The notes under the pieces: generated by a model
What the model was told of the DNA's origin: nothing
The model's database searches: none
What the model saw: only the letters and a program-made list of their open reading frames with translations
Shown: positions 1-8,680 of the stretch, piece after piece
Layout of the letters: every line of letters begins with the position of its first letter
Numbering within the stretch: position 1 is the stretch's first letter
Position numbers and translations under genes: made by a program
Assembly: GCA_937890785.1 (NCBI GenBank)
Contig: CALAEC010000052.1
Coordinates: 1-35,778 of the forward strand
Length of the DNA stretch: 35,778 bases
Reading direction: 5' to 3'
From: an uncultured Actinomycetes bacterium
GTDB lineage: Bacteria > Actinomycetota > UBA4738 > CALAEC01

Positions 1-11
1 TTCGTGCTGCT

Positions 12-692
12 GTGGCCGCCGTCGAGGATCGAGTGGTTGTCCGACGACTGAAGGACATCGATCACTACGAGCGCCAGCTCAGGGAGCAGGGCTTCCGGAT
101 CCTGGCCGGGGTGGACGAGGCCGGTCGGGGAGCGCTGGCCGGGCCGCTCGTCGCCGCGGCGGTGATCCTGCCCGACGACTTCGACCTCGAGGGGATCGAG
201 GACTCGAAGCTCCTCACGCCGAAGCAGCGACGTGAGGCCGCAGCCCGGATCCGGCACCGGGCGCTGGCGATCTCGGTGCGGAAGGCCATGCCCCGCCGCA
301 TCGACCGGGCCGGGCTCCACCGGACCAACCTGGCGCTGCTCCGGCGGGCGCTCCGCACGCTGCCCCTCGTCCCCGAGTTCGTCCTCACCGACGGCTTCCC
401 GATCTCCCGGCTGGGGCTCCCGTCGCTGGCCCTGCGCAAGGGCGACGTGGTGACCGCCTCGGTGGCTGCGGCCTCGGTGATGGCCAAGACCACGCGTGAC
501 CGGATCATGGACAGCTACCATCGGCGGTTCCCCGTCTACGGGTTCGACACGAACCGGGGATACGGCACCGAGCGTCATTGGGAGGCGCTGTGGCGGTTCG
601 GCCCCTCGCCGATCCACCGCCGGTCCTTCAACCACGTGCTGGACCCTCTGTCGCCGGACGAGTACCGGCGTTGGAAGGAGGGGCGGGCGTGA
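12..692 (+). CDS. rnhB: Ribonuclease HII
   Basis: ORF with RNase HII motifs (AGVDEAGRGALAGPLVAAAV, DSKLLTPKQR, ASVMAKTTRDRIM, YGFDTNRGYGT). GTG start near the window edge, so the true N-terminus may lie upstream. Confidence 0.95.
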   Translation: MAAVEDRVVVRRLKDIDHYERQLREQGFRILAGVDEAGRGALAGPLVAAAVILPDDFDLEGIEDSKLLTPKQRREAAARIRHRALAISVRKAMPRRIDRAGLHRTNLALLRRALRTLPLVPEFVLTDGFPISRLGLPSLALRKGDVVTASVAAASVMAKTTRDRIMDSYHRRFPVYGFDTNRGYGTERHWEALWRFGPSPIHRRSFNHVLDPLSPDEYRRWKEGRA

Positions 693-1000
693 GCGAGGGC
701 GAAGAAGAGCTCGAGAAGTACGAGATCGACCAGGAGCTCCGACTGTACCGGGAGTACCGCGACGTCCTCCCGATGTTCCGGTACGTCATCGAGACGGAAC
801 GCCGCTTCTACCTGGCCAACGCGGTGGAGATGACCAACCGGCCCGACGGCTGGATGGAGGTCCGGATGACTGACGCGTGGGTGTGGGACATGCACCGTCC
901 GGCCCGCTTCGTCTCCTCGGTCCGGGTGCTCACGACACACGACGTGAACGTCGAGGAGCTGCCCGAGTCCGCACCGCCGGACGGGCCTTCGTTGGGCTGA
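689..1000 (+). CDS. DUF2469 family protein
   Basis: EELEKYEIDQELRLYREYRDVLPMFRYVIETERRFYLAN...DAWVWDMHRPARFVSSVRVLTTHDVNVEEL is typical of actinobacterial DUF2469. GTG start overlaps the rnhB stop (GTGA). Confidence 0.9.
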   Translation: MSEGEEELEKYEIDQELRLYREYRDVLPMFRYVIETERRFYLANAVEMTNRPDGWMEVRMTDAWVWDMHRPARFVSSVRVLTTHDVNVEELPESAPPDGPSLG

Positions 1001-1031
1001 GCGTGTCGGTGGCTCGCGCCATGCTCCGGGT

Positions 1032-1388
1032 GTGGCAGCGCGCGACCGGATCTGGCGGGAGGGGGAGCGGGCGGCCTGGGAGGCGTATCGGGCGCGTGGC
1101 TACCGGCTGGTGGCCAGGAACTGGCGATGCCCTCTCGGCGAGCTCGACCTGGTGATCGCGCGCGGCCACCTCCTCGTGTTCTGCGAGGTGAAAGCCCGGG
1201 CCGGGGCGCAGCTCGGGGGCCCCTTCGAGGCGGTGACGGTCTCGAAGCAACGGAAGCTCAGGCAGCTGGCGGAGGTGTTCGTGTCCGCGGTGCGGCCCCG
1301 GGCCTCCACCTTCCGGTTCGATGTGGCCAGTGTGACCTGGCGGCGGGACGGTCCGCCGGCAGTCCACCTGTTCGAGGACGCGTTCTAG
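1032..1388 (+). CDS. YraN/UPF0102 family endonuclease-like protein
   Basis: GERAAWEAYRARGYRLVARNWRCPLGELDLVIARGHLLVFCEVKAR matches the UPF0102 pattern; expected position after rnhB/DUF2469. Confidence 0.9.
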   Translation: MAARDRIWREGERAAWEAYRARGYRLVARNWRCPLGELDLVIARGHLLVFCEVKARAGAQLGGPFEAVTVSKQRKLRQLAEVFVSAVRPRASTFRFDVASVTWRRDGPPAVHLFEDAF

Positions 1389-2620
1389 CCCGGAGCCGCG
1401 GCCGGCGGGGCGAGAGGCGTCTGCGGCGCGTACGCAATGAGCCAGTCGCGCAGCTGCTTGCAGTACCGGCGTTGGCGCACCACGTCCGGGTGATCCTCGC
1501 TGTGCGTCCTGGTGACCACCATGGCCAGGTTGATCTGGGCCTTCTGGAAGCGCTTGAGGACCTGGGCCGCCTGCGGCCCGGCCCGGGCCGCCATCTCCCG
1601 CCGGGCCCGCCGTCGGGCCGAGGGGCTCTCCAGCACGGCCAGCTCGTCGGCGCGGAGTCCTTCCTTGCCGACCTCGGAGGCCAGCGCGGCCCGGAGCCAC
1701 CGATGTTCGCGGCGGCGGGCCAGCACGAGCATCACGAACAGCACGGCCAGGAATGGCAGCCCTTTCGCCGCGGTGGCCACCACGACCTGGAGGTACTCAC
1801 CGGCCGTATCGAGCTCGCCGGCCGGGAAGAAGTCCAGCAGCGGCGAGTTCCACAGGAAGTGCGCGAAGATCGCCGCCGCGATCAGCAGGGCGGCCACCCC
1901 GAGCCGCTTTCCCAGCGTGCTGTCTCGTCGCCGCGACACGAAGTAGGCGACCCCCATCCCGAACAGGCCGGTGTACAGGACGTGGCCGTACAGGCCGCTG
2001 GCGATCACGCGGACGAAGAATCCCTGGAACACCCCGCCGGGATCGCCCCCGAAGACGTTCACGAAGTAGAAGACGTCCTCGACGACGGTGAAGCCGAGGC
2101 CGACCATCGCCCCGTATACGAACCCGTCCATGAGATCGTCGATCTCCTGCCGGGCGATCAGATACAGGAGGACCACGCCGACGCCCTTGGTGATCTCCTC
2201 GGTGAAGGGGGCGGTCAGCGCGGCGGCCCACCGGCCGGCGAAATCGAGCCCGAACCAGTCGATCAGCGCGATCCCCCAGCCCACGTTGGCGAAGATCGAC
2301 ATGCTCGTGGCGGCGAAGGCCCCCCACAGCAACGCCCCGATCACCAGCGAGAGCGGCTCCCGCTCGTACAGGTCGAGGGCGAAGACGGCGATGATCACCG
2401 GCACCGCGTACAGCGCCAGGAGCACCCAGGACAGCAGCCAGCCGCCGGGCGTGAGGTCGGCGAAGGCCGCCTGGATGCCGATCGAGAAGATCGTGGTGAT
2501 CAGCAGCACCAACGCGAACAGCCAGAAGGCCGGCTGGCGGACCTGCCACAGTGAGGTCTGGTAGCCCCAGCGGGGCCGCTGGGGCGCGGCCGACGGACTC
2601 GGGGCCGCGGCTGTCGCCAT
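1385..2620 (-). CDS. PrsW-family intramembrane metalloprotease
   Basis: Multi-TM protein with FTEEITKGVGVVLLY, DDLMDGFVYGAMVGLGFTVVEDVFYF and HVLYTGLFGMGVAYF motifs. ATG at 2618-2620 overlaps the upstream gene's stop. Confidence 0.85.
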   Translation of the reverse strand: MATAAAPSPSAAPQRPRWGYQTSLWQVRQPAFWLFALVLLITTIFSIGIQAAFADLTPGGWLLSWVLLALYAVPVIIAVFALDLYEREPLSLVIGALLWGAFAATSMSIFANVGWGIALIDWFGLDFAGRWAAALTAPFTEEITKGVGVVLLYLIARQEIDDLMDGFVYGAMVGLGFTVVEDVFYFVNVFGGDPGGVFQGFFVRVIASGLYGHVLYTGLFGMGVAYFVSRRRDSTLGKRLGVAALLIAAAIFAHFLWNSPLLDFFPAGELDTAGEYLQVVVATAAKGLPFLAVLFVMLVLARRREHRWLRAALASEVGKEGLRADELAVLESPSARRRARREMAARAGPQAAQVLKRFQKAQINLAMVVTRTHSEDHPDVVRQRRYCKQLRDWLIAYAPQTPLAPPAAAPG

Positions 2621-3264
2621 CACGCCACCTCCGCCGACACCACGGTGGAGCGGACGTCCTCCTGGATCGACACGAACTGTCCCTCCGGGGCCCAGCCGTC
2701 CACAACCAGCGCGGTGCCGCCGGGGGCCACCACCGCCGCGACCTCGCCCTCGAGCGGAGCGTTCACGCCCTCGAAGGTGCCGACGTATGCGAAGAAGGCC
2801 GCGGGATTGCCGGAGGGGATCTCGATCGGCTGCGACGGGCTGGTCGAGATCTGCGACGCCTGCGGCCGCAGCACCTCGTCGAGGTAGGCCTGGAGCTGCT
2901 GCCCGGGGTCGCCCGTGACCGGCGAGATCGCGATGTACATCTGGCCGATGCCGTTCGACAGTCGGAGCGAGGGGGGCTGGCCGCCCGGCTGCTCCACGGA
3001 CCACCCGGGCGGGACCGAGATGGTGACGCCGGGTCCGAGCTGGATCGGCTGCCCCGGCGCCTCCGGGTCCCCGGTGATCTCCTGTGTAGCCGCGCTGGGT
3101 TCGCCGACGACCAGGAACCCCCCGAACGACACGAACAGCAGCACCACCAGGGAGGCCACCGTGGGGAGCCACTTGGCCTCGCGCGGCGGCCCGGGAGGCG
3201 GAGGCGGCGGTGTCGGCGGTATGGGCCCGGGTGCGGTCCCCGGCGCTCCGGGCGGTTCGGTCAC
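2620..3264 (-). CDS. Proline-rich single-pass membrane protein with extracytoplasmic domain, unknown function
   Basis: GTG start at 3262-3264 preceded by GGAGG. Pro-rich N-terminus, one TM (WLPTVASLVVLLFVSFGGFLVV), then a VPPGW... extracellular domain. Stop overlaps the PrsW ATG. Confidence 0.75.
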   Translation of the reverse strand: MTEPPGAPGTAPGPIPPTPPPPPPGPPREAKWLPTVASLVVLLFVSFGGFLVVGEPSAATQEITGDPEAPGQPIQLGPGVTISVPPGWSVEQPGGQPPSLRLSNGIGQMYIAISPVTGDPGQQLQAYLDEVLRPQASQISTSPSQPIEIPSGNPAAFFAYVGTFEGVNAPLEGEVAAVVAPGGTALVVDGWAPEGQFVSIQEDVRSTVVSAEVA

Positions 3265-3293
3265 GGTCCTCCCTGGCGGGCCATCGGTGCCGG

Positions 3294-3323
3294 AGTAAAG
3301 CACGGGCCCTGCCGGCGAGCCAA
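3294..3323 (-). promoter_or_regulatory. Candidate promoter for the PrsW pair
   Basis: On the - strand TTGGCT (3318-3323), 18-nt spacer, TTTACT (3294-3299), followed by a leader with GGAGG before the GTG at 3264. Confidence 0.45.
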
Positions 3324-3358
3324 CCTTGTCAGACCCCCGTGGCAGGATCCGCCCGGTC

Positions 3359-4891
3359 ATGTACGCGCTGGCCCACGCGGTCGCCGTGGTCGGCGTGCGG
3401 GGCCAGGTCGTCGCGGTCGAGGCCCACGTGGGCCGGGGCTTGCCGGCGCTCCTCCTCACCGGGCTTCCCGGCGCGTCGGTGCAGGACGCCCGTGAGCGGG
3501 TCCGCCCGGCGGTGGAGAACGCCGGCTTCGAGTGGCCACTGCGCCGGGTCACGGTCAACCTCAGTCCGGCCGACCTCAGGAAGGAGGGCCCTGGGTTCGA
3601 CCTCCCCATCGCCGTCGCCGTCCTCGCCGCCACGGGACAGGTCAACGGCGACCGCCTGACCAGGTACGCGCTGAGCGGGGAGCTGAGCCTGCGAGGCGCC
3701 TTGCTCCCGACCCCAGGGATCCTCGCGGTGGCGGCCGCCGCTGCCCGAGGCGGGCTCGCCGGGGTGGTGGTCCCCGAGGCGAACGCCGCCGAAGCGGGGC
3801 TGGTCGAGGGGATCGGGGTGATTGGGCTTCCCTCGCTGTCCCGAGCGGTGGAGTTCCTCCGCGGCTCCTGGTCGCCGCGAGCCCTCCCGGCGCCCGTCGA
3901 GCCAGAGCCTGCGGCGCCGGCCGTCGACTTCGCCGAGGTGCGGGGACAGGGCCAGGCCCGGCGGGCCCTGGAGATCGCGGCCGCCGGAGGCCACAACGTC
4001 CTGCTGGTGGGGCCGCCCGGTGCGGGGAAGACCATGCTGGCCCGGCGCCTGCCCACCATCCTGCCCGCCATGAGCCGGGAGGAGGCCCTCGAGGTCACCC
4101 TGCTCCATTCGGTGGCGGGGCTGCTCGGACCTGGCCGCTCGCTGGTGCCCTCGCGGCCCTTCCGGGCCCCGCACCACTCGACGTCGGCCTCGGGCCTCCT
4201 CGGCGGCGGGTCGACCCTGATCCGACCGGGCGAGGTGTCTCTGGCGTCCAGAGGCGTGCTGTTCCTGGACGAGGTCAACGAGTTCCGCCGGGACGTCCTC
4301 GAGGGACTCCGCCAGCCGCTCGAGGACGGCCGGGTGGTGATCGTCCGAGCCGCGGGAGCCGTGGAGTTCCCGGCACGGTTCACGCTCGTGGCGGCGGCCA
4401 ACCCGTGTCCGTGCGGCTTCGACGGCGATCCCCGCCGCCAGTGCCGGTGCCTTCCTCACCGGCTCGTGCTGTACCGGCAGCGTCTGTCCGGACCGCTCCT
4501 GGACCGGATCGACATCCGGCTCCGGGTGCCCAGGCTGTCGCGGACCGAGCTGCTCGGGTCAGAGAGCGGCGAGCGATCGGCGGCCATTCGCGAGCGGGTC
4601 GAGGCCGCCCGGGAGCGGCAGCGCGCGCGGCTCGGCGCTCCTCGCTGCAACGCCGACATGTCGGGGGCCGAGGCCCGGCGCACCGCGATGCTGTCGTCGG
4701 ACGGCGAGCGAATGCTGGGAAGGGCCGTGGAGCGCTACGGCCTGACCGGTCGGGGGTTCGATCGGGCGCTCAAGGTCGCTCGGACCATCGCCGACCTCGA
4801 CGCGGCGATCCGGATCGAGGCACCCCACCTCGCCGAGGCCCTGGCGTTCCGGGGCCAGAACGAGCTCCCCGGGGAGACCGGTGTCGCCTGA
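3359..4891 (+). CDS. comM: YifB/ComM-family Mg-chelatase-like AAA ATPase
   Basis: LLVGPPGAGKTMLARRLPTILPAMSREEALEVT, FRAPHHSTSASGLLGGG, NPCPCGFDGDPRRQCRC motifs; followed by dprA. Confidence 0.93.
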   Translation: MYALAHAVAVVGVRGQVVAVEAHVGRGLPALLLTGLPGASVQDARERVRPAVENAGFEWPLRRVTVNLSPADLRKEGPGFDLPIAVAVLAATGQVNGDRLTRYALSGELSLRGALLPTPGILAVAAAAARGGLAGVVVPEANAAEAGLVEGIGVIGLPSLSRAVEFLRGSWSPRALPAPVEPEPAAPAVDFAEVRGQGQARRALEIAAAGGHNVLLVGPPGAGKTMLARRLPTILPAMSREEALEVTLLHSVAGLLGPGRSLVPSRPFRAPHHSTSASGLLGGGSTLIRPGEVSLASRGVLFLDEVNEFRRDVLEGLRQPLEDGRVVIVRAAGAVEFPARFTLVAAANPCPCGFDGDPRRQCRCLPHRLVLYRQRLSGPLLDRIDIRLRVPRLSRTELLGSESGERSAAIRERVEAARERQRARLGAPRCNADMSGAEARRTAMLSSDGERMLGRAVERYGLTGRGFDRALKVARTIADLDAAIRIEAPHLAEALAFRGQNELPGETGVA

Positions 4892-6017
4892 CGGAGGGCG
4901 CGCGGTCTCCGAGCCGAGGCCGCCCGGTGTCTGGCCGGACGGGTTCGTGGCAGGACGGGCCGATCGGGATGCCCTGCTGGTGTTGGCGCACCTGGGGACG
5001 ATGACCCCGGCGGATCGCCACCGGCTGGCCTGGCGGGAGGGGACGGCCCGGGCGTGCCTCAGCGCCGTTCGCGCGGGCTGGGCCCCCGGTGCGTCAGCGC
5101 GCGACCGGGCGGTGGCGGAGGCAGTGGACCTCCGCTCGGTCCGCGAGGCCATGGCCGCGTGCGGGGCCGCCCTGCTGGCTCCGGGTGACGTCGGCTACCC
5201 GCCGGGGCTGCTCGAGCTCGTCGACCCGCCCATGGCCGTGTTCGTGCGGGGCACGCTGCCGCCGCCCCAACCGTCCGTGGCCATGGTCGGAGCCAGGCGA
5301 TGCACCGGGTACGGTCGGGAGGCCGCGGAGGCCATCGCCGCCGGGCTCGGCGCGGCGGGCGTGACCGTGGTCAGCGGCGCTGCGGTCGGTATCGACGGCG
5401 CCGCCCATCGAGGGGCGCTGGCGGGCGGCGGGCCGACGATCGCCGTCCTGGGCTCGGGCATCGACGTGTCCTACCCCCGCCGGCACGGCGCGCTGATCCG
5501 GGACGTGGCTCGACGAGGCGCGGTCGTCAGCGAGTACCCGCCGGGATTCACCGCCCAGCCACGCCGGTTCCCGGCGCGGAACCGGCTGGTGGCGGCCCTC
5601 GGCCAGGGGCTCGTCGTGGTCGAGGGCGCTTCCGGCAGCGGGTCGCTGATCACCGTGGAGTTCGCCCAAGACCTCGGCCGAGACGTCATGGCCGTCCCCG
5701 GCGCCATCACGGGCCCGCTGTCGGAGGTCCCCCATGCGCTGATCCGGGACGGCGCGATCCTGATCCGGAACGCCGAGGACGTGCTCCAGGTGCTGGGACT
5801 CGCCGGCGGCGGCGCGTCGGAGCGGGGACCCTCGGTCGACGGGCTGTCCGAGGAGGAGCGGCGCCTGCTCGAGCTGGTGCCCGGGACGCCCGCGACCCTC
5901 GACGACGTGGCCGGTTCAGCGGGGATGGATCCATCCCAGGCCCTGCGCGTCCTGGGCGCTCTGGAGCTCCGGGGGCTGGTGGCCGCTGACGGAGGGCGGT
6001 ACCGCCGGCAGGGCTGA
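4881..6017 (+). CDS. dprA: DNA-processing protein DprA
   Basis: Rossmann core: AMVGARRCTGYGREAAEAIAAGL, VVSGAAVGIDGAAHRGAL, YPPGFTAQPRRFPARNRLVAAL, VVVEGASGSGSLITVEFA. Confidence 0.93.
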   Translation: MSPDGGRAVSEPRPPGVWPDGFVAGRADRDALLVLAHLGTMTPADRHRLAWREGTARACLSAVRAGWAPGASARDRAVAEAVDLRSVREAMAACGAALLAPGDVGYPPGLLELVDPPMAVFVRGTLPPPQPSVAMVGARRCTGYGREAAEAIAAGLGAAGVTVVSGAAVGIDGAAHRGALAGGGPTIAVLGSGIDVSYPRRHGALIRDVARRGAVVSEYPPGFTAQPRRFPARNRLVAALGQGLVVVEGASGSGSLITVEFAQDLGRDVMAVPGAITGPLSEVPHALIRDGAILIRNAEDVLQVLGLAGGGASERGPSVDGLSEEERRLLELVPGTPATLDDVAGSAGMDPSQALRVLGALELRGLVAADGGRYRRQG

Positions 6018-6115
6018 GGGGAAGGATCCGCTCGCCTGCGGTCGAGGTCATGGGGCCGCGATCCTCGGAGACTCCGGTGACCGACCGGCGGGTGGTCGAC
6101 AGCTGTCTCTGCCTG

Positions 6116-6307
6116 CTACACGCGGAGTGCGCCCCACACGTCCTCGCCTCGAGCGCCGAGGCCGACGGCCAGGTCGGCGCTCGGGGCGGTCCGCTCCCCT
6201 CGCCGGCGGCGTCGACGGCGTGGAGCCATGGAGGCGGTGCGGGCTTCGAGGATCCGGCGCTGGTGGTCCAGGGCGCAGGTGACGTGGGAGACGACGGGAC
6301 TCAGCAC
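6116..6307 (-). CDS. Hypothetical small Arg-rich protein (63 aa)
   Basis: GTG-initiated ORF in the otherwise unexplained 331-bp gap between dprA and xerC: MLSPVVSHVTCALDHQRRILEARTASMAPRRRRRRRGERTAP... No recognised family. Confidence 0.3.
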   Translation of the reverse strand: MLSPVVSHVTCALDHQRRILEARTASMAPRRRRRRRGERTAPSADLAVGLGARGEDVWGALRV

Positions 6308-6348
6308 GAGCCCATGGTCTCACACAGGTCCTGGGAACGGAGGCCCTC

Positions 6349-7275
6349 GTGTGCTACACAAGCCATCCGGGGATTTCCGTGACGGACGATGAGGCCATCA
6401 TCGACGCGTTTCTCCAGCACGTAGCGCTGGAGCGACACCTTTCCGCGCACACCGTGCGGGCGTACCGGGACGACCTCACGAGCCTGGCCACCTTCTTGGA
6501 GCGGGGCGGGAGCGGCCTTCGGTCCGCCTCGCACGCTCAGCTCCGCCGGTGGCTGGCCCACCTGTCGACCCGGGGCCTGGCCCGCTCCTCGATCGCCCGC
6601 AAGGCTGCCGCCGCGCGCTCGATGTACCGGTTCGCGGCGTCCCGGGGGCTGGTGGCGACGAACCCCGCGGCGATGCTGGCCGCGCCGAAGATCCCCTCCT
6701 TGCTGCCTCCCGTGCTGAAGCCGGCCGAGGCGTTCTCGCTGGTGGAGGCCCCGACCGGCGCGGACCCGTGGGCGGTTCGGGACCGGGCCGTGCTCGAGCT
6801 CCTCTACGCCGCGGGGATCAGGGTCTCCGAGCTGTGCGGGCTCGACGTCGACGACCTCGACCTCGAGGAAGGCCGGGTCCGCGTGTTCGGGAAGGGCGGA
6901 CGGGAGCGCTCGGTGCCGATCGGTGAGGAGGCGGTGAGGGCGCTCAAGACGTACCTCGCCGAGGGCCGCCCGGCCGGCCTGGCCGGGGGAAAGGGCGGTC
7001 CGGCCCTGTTCCTGAACCGCCGGGGCAAACGGCTCTCCCCGCGCGATGTCCGGGCTGTGGTGGAAAAATACCGACGAGACGTCCTTGCCGGACGGCGGGT
7101 GAGCCCGCACACGCTGCGGCACTCGTTCGCCACCCACCTGATGGAGGGAGGAGCAGACATCCGGGCCGTCCAGGAGCTTCTGGGGCACTCGAGCCTCGGT
7201 ACCACCCAGCGGTACACCCACGTCTCCCGCCGCCGGCTGTTCGGGGCGTACCGGCGGAGCCATCCGAGGGCCTGA
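6349..7275 (+). CDS. xerC: Tyrosine recombinase XerC-like
   Basis: R...HxLRH...R...H...Y catalytic set (YAAGIRVSEL, HTLRHSFATHLMEGGADIRAVQELLGHSSLGTTQRYTHVS). GTG start with upstream GGAGG. Confidence 0.92.
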   Translation: MCYTSHPGISVTDDEAIIDAFLQHVALERHLSAHTVRAYRDDLTSLATFLERGGSGLRSASHAQLRRWLAHLSTRGLARSSIARKAAAARSMYRFAASRGLVATNPAAMLAAPKIPSLLPPVLKPAEAFSLVEAPTGADPWAVRDRAVLELLYAAGIRVSELCGLDVDDLDLEEGRVRVFGKGGRERSVPIGEEAVRALKTYLAEGRPAGLAGGKGGPALFLNRRGKRLSPRDVRAVVEKYRRDVLAGRRVSPHTLRHSFATHLMEGGADIRAVQELLGHSSLGTTQRYTHVSRRRLFGAYRRSHPRA

Positions 7276-8078
7276 TGGCCACCGTTCCCGCAGCCGGCCG
7301 CGATCCCGCCACCGTCGAGGCCCGTGAGCTCGACGCGCTGTGGGAGGAGTTCAAGTCGACCGGCGCCCAGTCAGCTCGCGAACGACTGATCCTTCACTAC
7401 GCGCCCTTGGTGAAGTACGTGGCCGGCCGTCTGGGGGCGGGCCTGCCGCAGAGCGTGGAGCAGGCGGACCTGGTGTCGAACGGGATGTTCGGGCTGATGG
7501 ACGCGCTCGACAAGTTCGACCGGAGCCGGGCGGTGAAGTTCGAGACGTACGCCATCCCCCGGATCCGGGGGGCGATCATCGACGAGCTGCGGGCGATGGA
7601 CTGGGTCCCCCGTTCGGTCCGGTTCAAGGCCCGCGAGGTCGACAAGGCCCACGCCGCACTCGAAGCCCAGCTGAACCGGGCCCCCACCGACGAGGAGGTC
7701 GCCGACCACATGGGGATCAGCCTCGAGGAGCTCCACGAGGTCATCACCCAGATCTCGCTGGTCTCGGTGATGGCTCTCGAGGAGGTGGTCGGCGGCGACG
7801 AGACCGGTGAGCAGCGCTCCCTCCTCGACACGCTGGCCGATGCCGCGAGCGCCGATCCGACCTCGGGCCTGGAGGGCCAGGAGATGCGGGGCCTGCTGTC
7901 GGCGGCCATCAACTCGCTGTCCGAACGGGAGAAGGTCGTGATCACCCTGTACTACTTCGAGGGGCTGACCCTCGCCGAGATCGGGGAGATCCTGGGGGTC
8001 ACCGAGTCGCGGGTCTGTCAGATCCACGTCAAGGCCGTGGGCTCCCTCCGCACGAACCTCGTCGAAACAGAGGACTAG
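7275..8078 (+). CDS. whiG: FliA/WhiG-family RNA polymerase sigma factor
   Basis: Sigma70 regions 2-4: QADLVSNGMFGLMDALDKFD, FETYAIPRIRGAIIDELRAMDWVPRSVR, EREKVVITLYYFEGLTLAEIGEILGVTESRVCQIH. Downstream of xerC. Confidence 0.88.
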   Translation: MATVPAAGRDPATVEARELDALWEEFKSTGAQSARERLILHYAPLVKYVAGRLGAGLPQSVEQADLVSNGMFGLMDALDKFDRSRAVKFETYAIPRIRGAIIDELRAMDWVPRSVRFKAREVDKAHAALEAQLNRAPTDEEVADHMGISLEELHEVITQISLVSVMALEEVVGGDETGEQRSLLDTLADAASADPTSGLEGQEMRGLLSAAINSLSEREKVVITLYYFEGLTLAEIGEILGVTESRVCQIHVKAVGSLRTNLVETED

Positions 8079-8108
8079 CTCCCGGGCGTTCGTGTCGCAC
8101 CCTCCTGC

Positions 8109-8120
8109 TAGCGTCCGGCC
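8109..8120 (+). promoter_or_regulatory. Leaderless-type -10 (TAGCGT) 6 nt before the M23 GTG
   Basis: TAGCGT 8109-8114, start GTG at 8121. Confidence 0.5.
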
Positions 8121-8669
8121 GTGCGCGCGGTCCTGGCCCTCGGCCTCATGCTGGCCCCCCTGGGGGCGGTCCACGCCGACGTGCGCCCGGCCTCGCCGGC
8201 TGCGGTGACCGCCGACCCTGCCTACGGGACGTACGACTGGCCGGTCCACGGCCCGGTGATCCGGCCGTTCGAGCCGCCGGAGGGCCCGTACGGGGCCGGC
8301 CACCGGGGGATCGATATCGCCGTTCCCCCGGGGACGCCGGTACGGGCGGCGGCCGAGGGGGTCGTGGCCTTCGCGGGACTGGTGGCGGGGGAGCGTTTCG
8401 TGTCGATCGATCACCCAGACGGAGTCCGCACGACGTACTCGTGGCTGGAGGGGATCGAGGTCGCGGCGGGCGTGCCCGTGGCCCGGGGCCAGATACTGGG
8501 GCGGTCGGGCCAGGGCCATCCCGGTATCGAGCCGCCCCACCTCCACTTCGGCGCCCGGTTCGCCGGGTCGTACATCGACCCCATGCTCCTGCTCCGACGG
8601 GACGGTGCGGTCGGGCTGATCCGGCTGGCGCCGCTTGAGCCGGAAGGGGTGGTGCCATCGGTCACCTAG
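8121..8669 (+). CDS. M23-family metallopeptidase (LytM-like)
   Basis: N-terminal signal-like segment, then GHRGIDIAVPPGTPVRAAAEGVVAFAG...PHLHFGARF (M23 HxxxD / HxH). Confidence 0.9.
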   Translation: MRAVLALGLMLAPLGAVHADVRPASPAAVTADPAYGTYDWPVHGPVIRPFEPPEGPYGAGHRGIDIAVPPGTPVRAAAEGVVAFAGLVAGERFVSIDHPDGVRTTYSWLEGIEVAAGVPVARGQILGRSGQGHPGIEPPHLHFGARFAGSYIDPMLLLRRDGAVGLIRLAPLEPEGVVPSVT

Positions 8670-8680
8670 AATGAGCGCCC

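Noticed and set aside
1127-2554. 475-aa + strand ORF opposite the PrsW gene
   Set aside because: Composition is antisense-like (E/Q/H/R rich) and the opposing frame encodes a clear membrane protease.
2620-4401. Full 593-aa - strand ORF extending over comM
   Set aside because: Only the C-terminal 214 residues (from GTG 3264) look like protein; the upstream part is antisense to comM.
6349-7275. Tyrosine recombinase as evidence of an integrative mobile element
   Set aside because: Sequence and position (dprA-xerC-whiG) fit a housekeeping XerC; no att-like repeats, tRNA or phage genes nearby.
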